From contig MCFG01000528.1 of assembly GCA_002104895.1 (NCBI GenBank), positions 1 to 36,837 of the forward strand: DNA of 36,837 bases, given 5' to 3'. Numbering within the stretch: the first letter of the stretch is position 1; each line of letters begins with the position of its first letter. Of this stretch, positions 1 through 13,675 are shown one piece after another. Under the pieces are notes generated by a model that was given only the letters and a program-made list of their open reading frames with translations, had not been told where the DNA came from and did not search any database. Origin of the DNA: Anaeromyces robustus (Eukaryota; Neocallimastigomycota; Neocallimastigomycetes; Neocallimastigales; Neocallimastigaceae). The translations under genes and the position numbers were made by a program.

Positions 1-1439
1 TTTACTAATTATTACTTTATTGTCATGTCATAATATTAATTATTATTTCCTTTTTTTGTCCTTATAAAAAATAATGAATGAAATTTTTTTTTTGTCATTA
101 TATAAATAAATGAATGAAAAGAATAATTGCTTTTTATTTAATTTATACAAGTTCAAAATTAATTCAAAATCTGAAAAAATTATTTAAAATGTGAAAGAAA
201 TCATTATAATAAAACGTATTTTTATTTTAAATCATGCTTTGATTTATTTTATAAAAAACATTTCTTACACTTTTAATGTCTTTTAATAATATAAATCGTT
301 GAATCTTTGTTATTTCAATTGTACAAATGTTTTTTCATTAATTTAAATAAGGAACATATTATTACTATGTAAACGATATATAATGATTTATTGAAAAAAA
401 ATTTTTTTTATTTAATTTAATAAAAAATATTCCTAAATATAAATAATTTTTATTATAATCATTTGAAATCTTTTATTTTTTAATACTTAATAAATTTATA
501 TATATTTTCCTGTTCATTAATTAATTGAAAAATTAAAGTGATTTATATTAGAATGAAATTATATTGCTATTGAATTGTAAAAAAAAAGTTTGAATAGAAT
601 ATATAATTTAATTTAAATAAAAACTTTAAAAAAAAGATTATTTCTTTTTTGTTATATGATTTTGGTTATGACATGAACTTTTTAATGATAAAAAAAAATA
701 AAATAAAATAAAATGAAAAAATAAATAATATATATTATATAAAAATATTTATACCATATGGTATCAGATTTACTATTTGAATTCAAATATTAAAAATATT
801 CTCCTTTTCTTTTTCTTTTTCTTTCTTTCTTTATTTTTTTTTTTTTATTTTATTATTTTTATTGGTTTGTCTTGTCTTATTTGTTTATTTAAATGTATAT
901 GCGTAAATGGTCTTATAATATTTTTTTTATATCTGAGATTATAAAAATATGTATAATTTATGATAATATTATAATAAATGATTAAAAAATGATTATTTAA
1001 AATATGATAAAAAAAAAAACTTTATGATTCTAGATTGTATTCTGATAGTTATTAAATGATTTTTCTTTCATTAATAAAATTAGTTATTTTTTTAAAAAAA
1101 GAAAAAAAAATAGTATAGATTTTTTTTTTTTACTTAAAAAATAAATTCATAAAAATATTAATAAATAAATAAAAAAGGCAAAATAATAAAATATTAAAAA
1201 GAAAATAATTAAAAAATAAGAAAAAAAGTTGTATAACAAAAAAAAAAATTAATAAAAGTGAACTTTTTATTAAAATTTTAAATTTTTTAAAAGTATATTG
1301 ATAATTATAAATTTCATATTAAATTCTATAAATCAATATATATAATAAAAAATAATAATTTATATTAACCTTTTTAATATTATATTTTTTGTTATAATTA
1401 TTAAATTAATATTATTAATATTCATTATTAATATTATTT

Positions 1440-1643
<204 letters not shown>

Positions 1644-2259
1644 AATTTTAGTTTTAACTCACAAAAAAAAAATTAAAAAAAATATATTTAATAAATATAT
1701 TATACATATATCAAATAATATATATAATATATAGTTTGGGTTCAAAGATACATAATAAAATATATTCATAATAAATAAAAAATTATAATTTTATATATAT
1801 AATCAATTGAATTAAAATGATCTTAAATTATAATATAAATTTATATACTAGAATATATATGTTTTATATAAAAATATTTATTAACTATAATAATCAACAA
1901 TTAATTCTAATATATTCATAATAAATATAATTGATTTAAATTATTTTGTAAAATAAATAAAAAAAAATTTTTTTCTCCATCATGTTAATATAAAAATAAA
2001 AAACATAAAAAATTCAATCAAATATTAATATAAAAACTTTAAAAATAATTATTCCATTAATATATTAACTATTAAAACATAATATATTACATTGTATTCA
2101 ACAATATATTTTCTAATTATTGATTTTTTTAAATGAAATTTTTTCTTTTGTTCTATTTTCTTTTTTTTTTTTTGTAATACTAATATAATATTATTGTATT
2201 ATTACAAATATATTTATAATATATTAGAATACTATATATAATATATTATTTCAAATATA

Positions 2260-2295
2260 AAATTTTAATTTTAATTTAAATTAAAATTAAAATTT
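2260..2295. repeat. 36-bp perfect palindrome
   Basis: Two 18-base arms, each built of A3T4/A2T4-type blocks, meet with no spacer and are exact reverse complements. It could extrude as a cruciform. No gene lies nearby, and in such AT-rich DNA a palindrome made only of A and T can arise by chance. Confidence 0.85.
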
Positions 2296-5200
2296 ATTAA
2301 TTAGAAAAGTTTTAATTGAAAAAAAAAAATCAAATAAATAAATTAATTGAATTATAAATTATTATAATATAATTAATAATAAATATATAAAAGTAATTAA
2401 TTTTTTTTATATTATATTAAAATAATATATTTTTTTTTAAAAAAAAATTAATTGTATAAATTAGACGATTTAATAATACTATTTAATTTTCTAGCATAAA
2501 CTTATATATGTCTTTTTTTTTTTGCATAAAATAATCTTATAATATATATATAAAAAAAAAACTACTTAATAAGAAAATTAAATATAATCATAAAATTAAC
2601 TTAAATAAATAAATTATATTATTTTATAAATGAATTTTATATAATTTATTTATAAAATAACTCAATGATTATTTTAAATTGATATATAAAAAAAAAAATA
2701 AATTTAGAAAATAAAAAAATTGATGATTCATTCATTAAATATAAAAAAAAAAAAAAAAAAAAAAAAAAAGAGATCAATGAAAATTAACTTTTTATAATTT
2801 TATTGAATGAAATATATTTAATTTATTTAATGGTTAAAGATTTTTAAAAAAAAAATTAAAATCAGAAGTAATTAATTAATTATAACAATTATTTTAAATC
2901 CTAAAATAATAAATATTATATAAAATAAAGAATCAAAAAAATATTTGAATAAAAAGAAAGGTTAATTTAAAAGTTTTTCTCTATTTAAGTTAATTAAAAA
3001 AAAAATTAGTTTTTATCGTATTTAAATTAAAATTTTATTATTAATTATTACTTTCTTGTTTTTATTATAGTTATTATTATTATTATTGTTTAATATTAAT
3101 TAATAAAAATGCATATTAATATTTTCTTATTTATTAATTTATATATATAAACTTTATATAAATTAATAAATGAAAAAATCTACAGGTCCTCCCCATATTT
3201 AAGAAAAAATGTATTTTTTTTTTTTCTTTTTCTTATTTAATGTTCATTTCAATAATAATGAAACATATAATATTAATTATTTATATATTAAAATAGGAGG
3301 TTTAATTATGTTGTAAATGTATACAATGGAAATAAAGTTTTTTTTTTTTTTGTTTCTAATTAATTATAAAAGATATTAATAATTAATATTAACATATACT
3401 AAATATTAATATTAATATATTTACATTATTTTGTTTACAATTAATAATGTAAACATTTTATTATGTTAATTATTTATTACTAACTTTATTAAATGTGAAT
3501 AAATACAAAAATAAAAACTGTTCTTCCTTAAATATTTAAAATAAATTGAATTTAATTATATAATAGGTAATTTATTCACGAAATACTATATTTATTATAT
3601 TAAAAAATAAAAATAAATAAGAAAAAAAAATATATATATAATAAAAGACAACTAATTATTTTTTTGATAGTATTAAAAAAAAATACAAATAAAAATATTA
3701 ATAATAATTAAATTGCCTGAATATTATAATTAATAATCATTATTATAATAATATATAATGTTTTTATTTTAAAATTTATGGTTATTACTATATTTTAGTG
3801 TTAAGAACTTTTCTTTTTAATATAGAATGAATAATACATTATTATAATGTTATTATTATAAACAATTTGAAACTTTTTTGTTACAGATAATTATATAATT
3901 CCAGAATTATTACAGTTATACCTAAAATTTATCGTCATTATTCTACAAATTAAATCATGTGAGAATTATAAGAAATTTTCAGTGTTTGGTTTTGGCAACT
4001 CATTTTCATAATTTGAATTAATATCAAGTAAAAATGTCTTCAAAGATATATATTGATTTATCAATAATAAAAGATTTTATTTCTAAATTTTATATTCAAT
4101 GTATATAATTTTATAATTAATATAAATAAATAAAAATAAAACTTATGTACATATATAGTAATTTATTTTTTTTTTATTTTTTTTTTTTAATAAATTCTTT
4201 TTTGGGATATGAATAATCTATATTAAATAAATAAATATAAATAAAAAAAATAAATATAAAAGATATACATTTTTTATTATTTTTATCTATAATACTTTTT
4301 CTTAACATATAAAAATATTTTTTTTATTTTAATAAATAAATTCTTAACCAATAAAAACTAAGAGAATTTTTATAGTTAAAAAAAAGGTAAAAGTAAAATT
4401 ATTATAAAATGTTAATGTAAATAAAATTATATATTGTATTATAATACAATATATGATATATATAATTAACATTTATGTTAAAATAATAGTATAATGTAAG
4501 ATAATCAAAAAATTCATGTTACAACTACACAATTTTATATTAGAATTTATTATTATTAACAATTATTATTATTATATTATTATAAATATTATAAATAATT
4601 AATATTTTTTTTTTCTTTTTTTTTATTAAAATTCTTAATGTAATTTTCCCATTTTATAGTATTTTAAATTTATTTTATTAATTAAACCTTATTTGTTTTA
4701 TTGAAAATTTAATATAACCATATTTATTAATTATTGAAAATTTTTATGAAACACTAAATAAATAATATTATCATCATTTTTTACATATAAAAAATTATTA
4801 TATTATTATAGAATAAAATATAGAAATTGATAGAATAATCAATATTAATATATGATTATATACTAATATTTTTATTTTAATAAAAATTAAAATAAAAAAA
4901 AAAAAAAAAAATACAATAGCAACAAAAATAATATATTATGAATATTATTATATTTATATTTAAATATTACATTTAATTCTAAATAATATTTATATAACAA
5001 TATTTATTAGATAAAAAAAAAATGATTTTTTTCCAAAAACTATAGTAAAAAAAAATCTATCAATATGTATATATATAATATAAAATGTAATTATGTATAT
5101 ATATAATATATCTCTAAACATTGTAATTAAGTAATAATTATTTGTTATATTAAAATTTAGTAAATAATAATTTATTATATTTTTTTTAAAATATTATATT

Positions 5201-5349
5201 TTTTTTTTTTGATTAAAAAGCATTATAAAAAAATTGTTTATTAATTATATGCATATGAATTAATCAAAAAAAATTTTACAAGATCCTTATTATTTTTTTA
5301 AAATAAATATTAAAAATATTTATATAAATAATAAAAGAAATAACAATTC

Positions 5350-5409
5350 AATAATTTGTATAAAAACAGTTATATTTTTCATAAACATAATTGTTTTATA
5401 CAAATTATT
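5350..5409. repeat. Imperfect inverted repeat (hairpin)
   Basis: Arms of about 17-18 bases (aataatttgtataaaa and its complement) flank a spacer of about 25 bases, with one base of slippage in an A/T run. It may be a small foldback element or chance structure; no target duplication was seen. Confidence 0.6.
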
Positions 5410-5831
5410 TATGAAATGTGTTCTTTATTCTTTTATTATTACACTTTTTATATATTTATATTAAGAGTATTTCTCATTTCTCATTTATCCTAAGAAATAA
5501 GAATATATTTATTGGTAATATATTAATAAATATGTAATATTAATATACTCTTATATTAGTACAAATATTACAAACTTATACTCAACATATATTTGACTTC
5601 TTTAATATTAATATATACTACAATGACTAATATTTTTATATATAAATTAATAAGACTATTAATAATATAAATGTAACAATGACAGCAAAAAGATATATTA
5701 TTAATATCACATAAAAATTATTAAAATGAATTTAGAACAACAATTATATTAATATATATAATTAGAAATTTTTTTTTATTTCACTTTATAATGAAATAGA
5801 TGTATAAACCAAATATAATAGAAATTAACTA

Positions 5832-5833
5832 AT

Positions 5834-5927
<94 letters not shown>
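5832..5927. repeat. (TTTA)n microsatellite, about 96 bp
   Basis: A pure tetranucleotide array of about 24 units. Confidence 0.95.
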
Positions 5928-5930
<3 letters not shown>

Positions 5931-6845
5931 ACAAAAATATTATTTGTAACATTTTTTAATTTTATTTAAAAATTTGATTATGTGCTTTTATATAATCAAT
6001 CTTTAACAAACTATTAAACAAATTAATAACATACTTTTTTGGTAATTTAAATTTTAATGTATATTCTTTTTAATCATTAAAAAAAAATATTTTTAACCAC
6101 AAAAAAAAATATATATTATACTATATTATAATATATTAAAAACTATTTATTTTATTTCATTTAAAAATAATGCTAATAATAGAAAATCAAAAAAAAATGT
6201 TTTTTTTTATTTTCTATTATAGATATATTTTAGAGTATCTTCATAATAACACATAAAATGTCATTAAAATATTACAAAAATAATAATAATTATTTATATA
6301 TATATAAATGTTTAAAAAAATTATTAATAATATTATAATAATTATATATATAAAAAAGGAAAAAAATCACATGAATATATACAATTGCTTATTTATTAAT
6401 ATAATCCATTCTATTAAAAAAAAATGTTTCAGTTTTGATTAATTATTGTTCCAATTACATTACACATTAATTGTATAATAACTATTATAGTAAATTATTA
6501 TAATATTTATATAAAAATTACCATTACATTACTATAATAGTAATATTATAAGCAATCATATTTTTAATAAAAAAAAAAAAGAAAAAAAAAGATAAAATTA
6601 TTGTATAATTATTGTGATTTTGTATTACATTAACATTTATTAATATGAATAATTATTGGTTAGGTGATTCTTAGTGAATGTTTTACATAATATTAACGTA
6701 TATTAATTTAAATATTAAAACATATAAAATTTTTATTTATTTATTTTAATATAAATATTAAATATTAATAAAACATTATAATATTATATTTATGTCAGTC
6801 CCTTTTCTCATTTTAATTGATATTTTAAAATTTAATAAGCTTCTT

Positions 6846-6878
<33 letters not shown>

Positions 6879-7031
6879 CACTTTTTGTACATCGATTTTC
6901 TATGTTTAATTATTTAAAAAAATTAAATATATTTTTTTTTAAAAAAAAAACAAAAACATTTTGTATTACACATTTTAAATTTGAATTTTTATATAATATC
7001 TTATTTTAATAATTTATTATTATATCGTTTT

Positions 7032-7063
7032 AAAGATTCAATTTTTATAAAATTGAATCTTTA
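7032..7063. repeat. Hairpin with 13-bp stem
   Basis: The arms aaagattcaattt and aaattgaatcttt flank a loop of about 5 bases. It contains more mixed sequence than most AT palindromes here, but no gene is adjacent. Confidence 0.6.
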
Positions 7064-9631
7064 ATATTTTTTTTTACAATTTTTTAAAATTATAATTCAA
7101 TTTAATAACTATGGATTTTAAATAATTGATTCTTTATAATTTTGTAAAATTTTAATACATCTTTTATAGTTATGAATTTTGAATAATTATTTTAAATTTT
7201 TAATTAAATCTATAAAAAATTTGCTGATTTCTGTATTATTCACATTATTTTAATAAATTCATTTATTTTTTATTTATTTTATTTTTATAATTTATAATAA
7301 CCAATATAATATCTTTTCTTTTTTTACTATAAATTATATATATAATAATAATATTTTAATGCATATTTATAAAAATTGAAAATAAAACTTGAAAAAAGAA
7401 GGCTTTTCACATAATTTAATATAATAATTGTAATTAATTTTTTATTTTTTAAAATTATTTAATTTTTTATTATTTTTTTTTACTATTTCTTAATTATTAT
7501 ACTTTATATTTGTAAATATAATTCATATTAATAATTAATAATCAAAAATATGTATCAAAAAATAGTATTAAAAAATTTTGTATAAAATAATTATAATGAT
7601 TATTATAAATATTATAATCATAATATATTATAATATTTATAATAATAATCATAATAATTGGATTATTAGGATTATAAAATAATGACTTATTATTATATAT
7701 AAAATAATTATTAATTTATTTACTTATTTATTTACTTTTATTAATTTATTATAATTATTTATTAATTTAATATGGTTTTTATAGTTATTTGTTATTTATT
7801 TAATAATATTTATATATAATTAATTCTTAATATGTAATAATATATTAACTATTAAAAAATTAATATATTAATTATGCATTATATATTAAAAAGTGGTAAT
7901 ATTTTTTTTATTGATTTTCATACGAAACAATACAATTATTAACTTTTATTCTAAGCATAATAGTCTAAAGCATAATCTTTTTTTTTTTATAGTTAAGATA
8001 ATCCAATAATATATATTATTTTACATTATCATTATTATTTTACATTATCATTACTAACAGGTAATGATTATGTAAAAATGATATGTAAAAAAAAAAAAAA
8101 AGATTATGTTTTTAAAATATTTATATTTCTTGGTAATAAATAATTTTTTGTTCAGAATATTCTCATAATTAAATGTATTAATAAAAAAAATTTTTTTTTG
8201 ATTGTATTTGTATTGTATGTATGTACATTATTATTTTGTACTTAGTTCCGATTTAACTTTTCTTTCTCTATTATTTTACTCTTTATTTAAACTTATTTTA
8301 TTTATACAATAATGATTAGGAAAATATAATAATACTTACTTTTTTAAAATACTTACAATTTTTTAATATAAAAAATGTTGTGTAAAAAAACTATTTTTAT
8401 TTTTATTCATTAATGATATCTATTATATGAATACTAAAATGGATATAATATTTATTATATTATTATTATTATTATTTATTAAATAAATTTTATATTATTA
8501 TTAAAAATTTATATATATTCTTAATAATTAAATAAATAATTTTAATAAATATTAAATAGATAATAAAGATAAAATCAAAAAAAAAAAAAAAAAAAGAGAG
8601 GTATTAAACCTCTTTTTTATACTTTTTTTTATATCAATTAATATTAATCTATTTATAAAAAAAAAATAGATGAAATTATTAAAGCTTATGACAATTTTTT
8701 GAATAAATATTATATATATTGTTATCAATTGTCTTATATTAAATATATATATTTTATATTAATAATATGTTTACACTTTATTTATACTGTTCTATAGAGG
8801 CAATTATTAAATATCCATTAATTTATTTATTTATTATATTCATTTAATCATTTATACATTTATTCATTTATTTTTAAAATTCAAAACTTTATTTTAATAT
8901 TTAATAATAAAGACTATTTACACTCAATAAAAGTTATAACCAATTAAATCAACTAAAATATATGTAGAAATATAAATATTTATTAATTATCATATATATA
9001 AACAGTATTAGTTATTAAAATATCTAACCGTTATTTCATATTATATATATTAGATTTAGATTTATAGATTTTAAAAATCTATATTATATAAAATGTTCCC
9101 TTTTAAAAGTGTCCCAAACTACATATCTACAGTATTATGAAAAAAATAAAATAAATTGGTATCATAAATCTATATGAAACATAATGATTAAAGAAAAACC
9201 AGAATACATATTTCTATTCTTATAAAAGTAATAAAATAGTATTATTAAATAAAAAAAAAACCCGTTTATATTAATAAATATATTCATTAAAAATATAATA
9301 TTTATAATTTAGCATTTCAAATGATAAGATTATTATAAAATATTTAATTTTCATTTAGTTTATTTTTCATTTTAGTTTCATATTATTATTTTTAATAACT
9401 TATAAATTTTTAAATATTAATTGTCTTTTATATAAAACACAAAGACAACTAATTTTTCATAATTATTAATTAAATAGTAATATAATTAATGACGATTATT
9501 TTTTTTTAATATATGTTATTATTTTATAATTGAAAATAATGAATTATTTCTATATATTAATATTATATTATAAATATTAATATATACTATTGTGATTATT
9601 TTTATTATTTTATTTTATAAGTTCTATAAAA

Positions 9632-9665
<34 letters not shown>

Positions 9666-9882
9666 TTTTTTTTAATAATTTTTATTCTACTAGATTTAAG
9701 GTTTTAAATTACCATTTTTGTTAATAATTAAAGTTTTATTAACCTATTAAATTAATCATAAATTTTAATAAATGTTCGGTATTTTAATATATTATATTCA
9801 ATTTTTGAAAGTGGAAAAAATAATAATAAAATAAAAAACCAAAAATATAAATTTATAGGTTTATATATGTACAGAAAAACAG

Positions 9883-9909
9883 AAAACTAGCATATACTAT
9901 GCTAGTTTT
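9883..9909. repeat. Perfect 11-bp hairpin
   Basis: The arms aaaactagcat and atgctagtttt flank the loop atact. It is exact and contains G and C, which is unusual for this region. It resembles a terminator stem, but there is no gene upstream to assign it to. Confidence 0.7.
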
Positions 9910-10435
9910 ATTAGTAAATTATACTGATAAGAAAAAATTATATAAATATAATATTTTTATAATATTCACTATTCTTTATTGTTTATCTATTAAAATAATA
10001 ATTAATTAATAATAATTATTAATTATTGTTTATACATTTTATATATTATATTACATTGTAACATTGTAATCTTTTATTATTTTTAAATAATATAAATAAT
10101 GTCATTAATAATTATAAATTTCATAATAACAACATTAATAATAATATTATTATTAATAATATTAATATTAGTACTATTAATTATAATACTATTTTTATTT
10201 TCAGTAATATTATTATTACAATATTAATATTTAAATTAAAAGAATCAGTAATATTTTTATTTACAATATTTTAGGTTTAAAAGAGTTCAGCATAATGATT
10301 TACATCATTATTATTTTAATGTTAATAATATAAATTAAAATACAAATTTTATATATAATTATCATAAATAATAAAAAAAATAGTTAATAACAATTAAAAA
10401 TCATCTTTTATATATAAAGCAAATGTATTATATTA

Positions 10436-10444
10436 CAAATATAC
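10436..10444. repeat. Left target-site duplication, element A
   Basis: The 9-mer caaatatac is repeated exactly at 11406-11414, directly outside the two ends of element A. Nine bases is the usual target duplication length of Mutator-like elements. Confidence 0.7.
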
Positions 10445-11405
10445 GAATGTGTTGCATTTCGCAATGTTGCATTTCGCAATATGATATGGGGCGCATATTA
10501 AATTTTTGCAATGAGGCGCATAAAAAATAAATAAAAAAATAAAAAATTTTTTAACACAAATTATGAAAGCCACGTTATGAAATAAAATAAAATAGAATTT
10601 AAAAAAATTAAATAAATAAATAAAAAATATATATATAAATAAATGAATAGAAAATAAATAAATAAATAAATATTTCTTTTTTTATTAATTATTTAATTAC
10701 AAAAAAAAAAAGTAAAAAAATTAAAAAAAAAAAAAAATTTATTTTAAAATTAAATATATTTATATTATTTTTTTGATAAATGAATAATAATAAATAAAAT
10801 AAAAAGATAATAAATAATATAACAGTATTATATATGTATTTTTATTAAAAAGACGATAACAAATAATAAATAAAAAAATAATATAAATTTTAGAATAAAG
10901 AAAAGAAACAAATAAATAAATATTTTTTTATAAATTACTTATTTACAAAAAAAAATATAAAATATAAAAATTCATTATAAAATTAAATATTTTTATAAAA
11001 TTTTTTTGATTTGAAAGAAATATTAAAAGAAATATTCAATATTATTAAAATATTAAATAAAAATTACAATTAAATAAAAAAATATTCAAAAAATATTCAA
11101 TATTATTAAAATATTAAATAAAAAAATATTGAAGAAATATTCAATATCATTAAATAAAAAAATAAATAAAATATTATTAAAATACTAAAAAAATATTCAA
11201 TATTAAAAAAAATATTTAATATTATTAAAACATTAAATAAAAAAATATTATTAAATAAAAAAAAATTATTAAATAAAAAAAAATATTATATAATTCTTTA
11301 TATTATATTTTTATTTATTTAATTATTTATACAATTATGCGCCCCATTGCGAAATGCAACCTACAAATCTTTGTCATGCGCCCCATTGCGAAATGCAACT
11401 CTCCC
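10445..11405. mobile_element. Element A: non-autonomous MULE-like element, 961 bp
   Basis: The left end contains gttgcatttcgcaat twice (from 10451 and again from 10465), followed by ggggcgcat. The right end has the reverse complement, atgcgccccattgcgaaatg, twice (11337-11356 and 11376-11395), and the element closes with ctccc. An exact 9-bp direct repeat flanks it. The interior is AT-only, with a decayed tandem repeat based on aaatattcaatattatt at about 11030-11285, and holds no open frame of note, so it is a deletion derivative or MITE-type copy moved in trans. Assignment to the Mutator superfamily rests on the 9-bp duplication and on shared ends with element B, which carries a transposase remnant. 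Confidence 0.75.
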
Positions 11406-11414
11406 CAAATATAC
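11406..11414. repeat. Right target-site duplication, element A
   Basis: caaatatac, identical to 10436-10444. Confidence 0.7.
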
Positions 11415-11621
11415 CAATATGTATAAGAAAGTTATGTATATTATTATAGCTTAACATAATTTAAATATTTAGGCTGATTTATTTTTATAAACTTTTTTTA
11501 AGTTTTATAACTGATATATTATTTGCTATTTTTTCTCATTGACTGTTTCGCCACTTTTTCCATTTTAATGCTTTATCTTTTTATAGTTCTGTTTAATGAT
11601 ACATCTTGTTATTAATTAAAT

Positions 11622-11630
11622 ATATATTTT
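11622..11630. repeat. Left target-site duplication, element D
   Basis: atatatttt, repeated exactly at 15534-15542, directly outside the matching terminal repeats of element D. The AT-only sequence makes chance agreement easier than for element A, but it is exactly adjacent to both ends. Confidence 0.65.
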
Positions 11631-11668
11631 GGATGTGGTGCATTTCGACATAATTTATGTATGAATGA

Positions 11669-11677
11669 CATAAATTG
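11669..11677. repeat. Left target-site duplication, element B
   Basis: cataaattg here against cataaataa at 13831-13839: seven of nine bases agree. The mismatch suggests an older insertion or slightly misplaced ends. Confidence 0.45.
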
Positions 11678-12151
11678 AATGTGGTGCATTTCGCAATCGT
11701 GCATTTCGGAATCTGTGGCGCGTGAAATTTTATATATTAAATAAATGAATAAATAAATAAATAATAATTAAAAATTATAATTAATAATTACAAATTAAAA
11801 AATGAAATAAAATGAAATAAAAATAATTAAAAAAATTATAATAAAATCAAAGAATTGAAAAAAAAATACAAAAGAATACAAAAAAAAATTTAAAAAAGAA
11901 AGATTCAAATTATTCATTAACTTTTACAAACAAACAAAAATCATATTTTTTCAAAGTCTTTTATTTTATTTAATATTTTATAATATTTTTCATTTATATT
12001 TAAAATTATTTATATAAAATATTTTAATTTATTTTATTATTAAATTGTAATAATAATAACTAAAATTTTAATAAAATAATAAAAAATAAAAAAATATTTA
12101 TTTAATGATTTTTTAAATATAATTGATATTATTATTTTTACTAAATAAGAT

Positions 12152-12290
12152 TGACATTGATATTGATAATATTTTTATACTAAAAAATTTGATATTGATA
12201 TTAATAATAATATATTTATATTAAAAATTTTGATATTGATATTAATAATATTTTTATACTAAAAATTTTGATATTGATATTAATTATATT
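12152..12290. repeat. Tandem repeat, about 45-bp unit, 3 copies
   Basis: Three imperfect units built on gatattgatattaataata followed by a T/A run and actaaaaa. They lie inside element B, downstream of the transposase remnant. Confidence 0.8.
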
Positions 12291-12424
12291 TTAATTATAG
12301 TTAAATAGATCAGTTTTAGATATAATTTAGCTAAAAACTAGCTAAAAAAATCTTAAAGTAATTTTATTTCCTTATGTTGTTACAAGAACAATAATTAAGC
12401 ATAACATATAATTTAAAAAGGTAG

Positions 12425-12461
12425 AAAAATACTAATTTATAATAAAAAATTAGTATTTTTT
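12425..12461. repeat. Hairpin just beyond the transposase remnant stop
   Basis: The arm aaaatactaattt and its complement aaattagtatttt flank a short AT loop. It overlaps the stop codon (12450-12452) of the minus-strand transposase fragment and could act in 3' end formation; this is inference. Confidence 0.5.
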
Positions 12462-12839
12462 ATTATTTAAATCAATTAAGCAATTATACCATAATTCAAC
12501 AATATCTTTTCTATCATATCCATTATAAATATAATCTTTTTCCATATATTTATAATTTTCAATTATATTTTTTATTTCATCAGTTTTTCTAATTATTTTT
12601 TGTTTTTTTCTCCAGATTCCATTAATTCTCCTTTCGTAATCATTGTAGGATAAGGATTCTTCTTTTTTTAATATATAAATTAATTTAAAAAAATGAAGGT
12701 TTTTTGGAAATAAATTATTTAAGTAATTATTAAAATATTCTGAAGCATTATTTGTTATATGCTCCATATTCTTATAATAATTCCAATAATTAGTATTATA
12801 TTTATGTAAATAATTATTTTTAAAATATAATAGTTTTAT
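12450..12839 (-). pseudogene. MULE transposase, C-terminal remnant
   Basis: A minus-strand open stretch of about 129 codons, ending with TAA at 12450-12452; the first in-frame Met is at 12767, but the matching sequence continues upstream of it to about 12839, where an in-frame stop and a duplicated segment begin. Readable motifs in order are YWNYYKN, then ITNNASEYFNNYLNNLF, a hydrophobic FFKLIYILKKEE, and a basic RRINGIWRKKQK stretch. The pattern 'TNN-x-x-E-x-F/(Y)-N-x-x-LN-x-x-F ... F-K-x-I-x-x-L-K-x-E-E' is typical of the region following the catalytic core in Mutator-like and related FLYWCH-associated transposases. The DDE catalytic domain and any zinc finger are missing, so it cannot encode an active enzyme. 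It lies inside element B, whose ends and the 9-bp duplications of its relatives support the family call. Residues after KKQK (DEIKNIIENYKY etc.) are not recognised. Confidence 0.65.
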
Positions 12840-12964
12840 TTATTTAATGATAACAGAACAAGTCCTTTTTTATATACAATTTTTAACAAAATATTATTTA
12901 AAAGATTATTAATAAAATAATATTTAATTTTATTTAATTATTTATGTATTTATTTATTTATTTA
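12826..12964. repeat. Direct duplication, copy 1 (uninterrupted)
   Basis: A segment of about 139 bp containing gataacagaacaagtccttt and then ttatttaaaagattattaat. It is repeated at 13023-13102 continued by 13676-13740, where element C splits it. Copy 1 therefore shows the site as it was before element C inserted. Confidence 0.85.
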
Positions 12965-13093
12965 TTATTTATTACAATAATTATTTATTTAATAATTATA
13001 ATAGTTTTATTTATTTAATAATTATAATAGTTTTATTTATTTAATGATAACAGAACAAGTCCTTTTTTATAATACAATTTTTAACAAAATATT

Positions 13094-13102
13094 ATTTAAA
13101 AG
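13094..13102. repeat. Left target-site duplication, element C
   Basis: atttaaaag, repeated exactly at 13667-13675. The unoccupied copy of this locus at 12826-12964 contains it only once, which confirms it as an insertion duplication. Confidence 0.9.
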
Positions 13103-13666
13103 CTGAGTGTTGCATTTCGGCAATGTACATGAAATTTTTTGCATTGAATGGTCCTTTACGCCACATTTTATATTGTAAATTTATATAAATATTTTTAACG
13201 CCACATTTATATAAAAATTTTTTAAGAGAGTTTATATACTACTAGTACTTGTATATTAAAGCATTTCTTATTTATTTCATAATTTAAAGAATTATAAATA
13301 TAAATTTTAAATTTCACTTAATATTTTATTTATTTCATAATTTAAAGAATTTATAAATTTTAAATTTCACTTAATATTTTATTTATTTAATAATTTAAAT
13401 AATTATAGATAAATTTTAAATTTCACTTAATATTTTATTTATTTCATAAGTTAAATAAAAAAAAAAAAAAAAAGAAATATTAATAAAAAGAAGATGTCAC
13501 TAATAAATTGGTTTCATAAATCAATAATAAATAAAATATTGATTTTAATAATATAATAAATTTTTTATTAATTTAATTTATAAGCCACAATATAATACAT
13601 TTAAATAATACGTTATTTTAATGCGCGATACATTTACAAAATACATTGCCGAAATGAACACTTCCC
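13103..13666. mobile_element. Element C: MULE-type MITE, 564 bp
   Basis: The left end contains tgttgcatttcggcaatgta; the reverse complement of the right end reads gggaagtgttcatttcggca, giving arms that match apart from one indel and the outermost bases. Exact 9-bp target duplications flank it, and an empty copy of the same site lies 0.3 kb away. The interior is non-coding and holds a tandem repeat of 53-58 bp (units starting near 13271, 13329, 13382 and 13438). It is the youngest of the three nested insertions. Confidence 0.85.
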
Positions 13667-13675
13667 ATTTAAAAG
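13667..13675. repeat. Right target-site duplication, element C
   Basis: atttaaaag, identical to 13094-13102. Confidence 0.9.

Noticed and set aside
3887-4012. 42-codon open stretch in the gene desert
   Set aside because: No start codon, splice partner, repeat copy or recognised family; this length occurs by chance.
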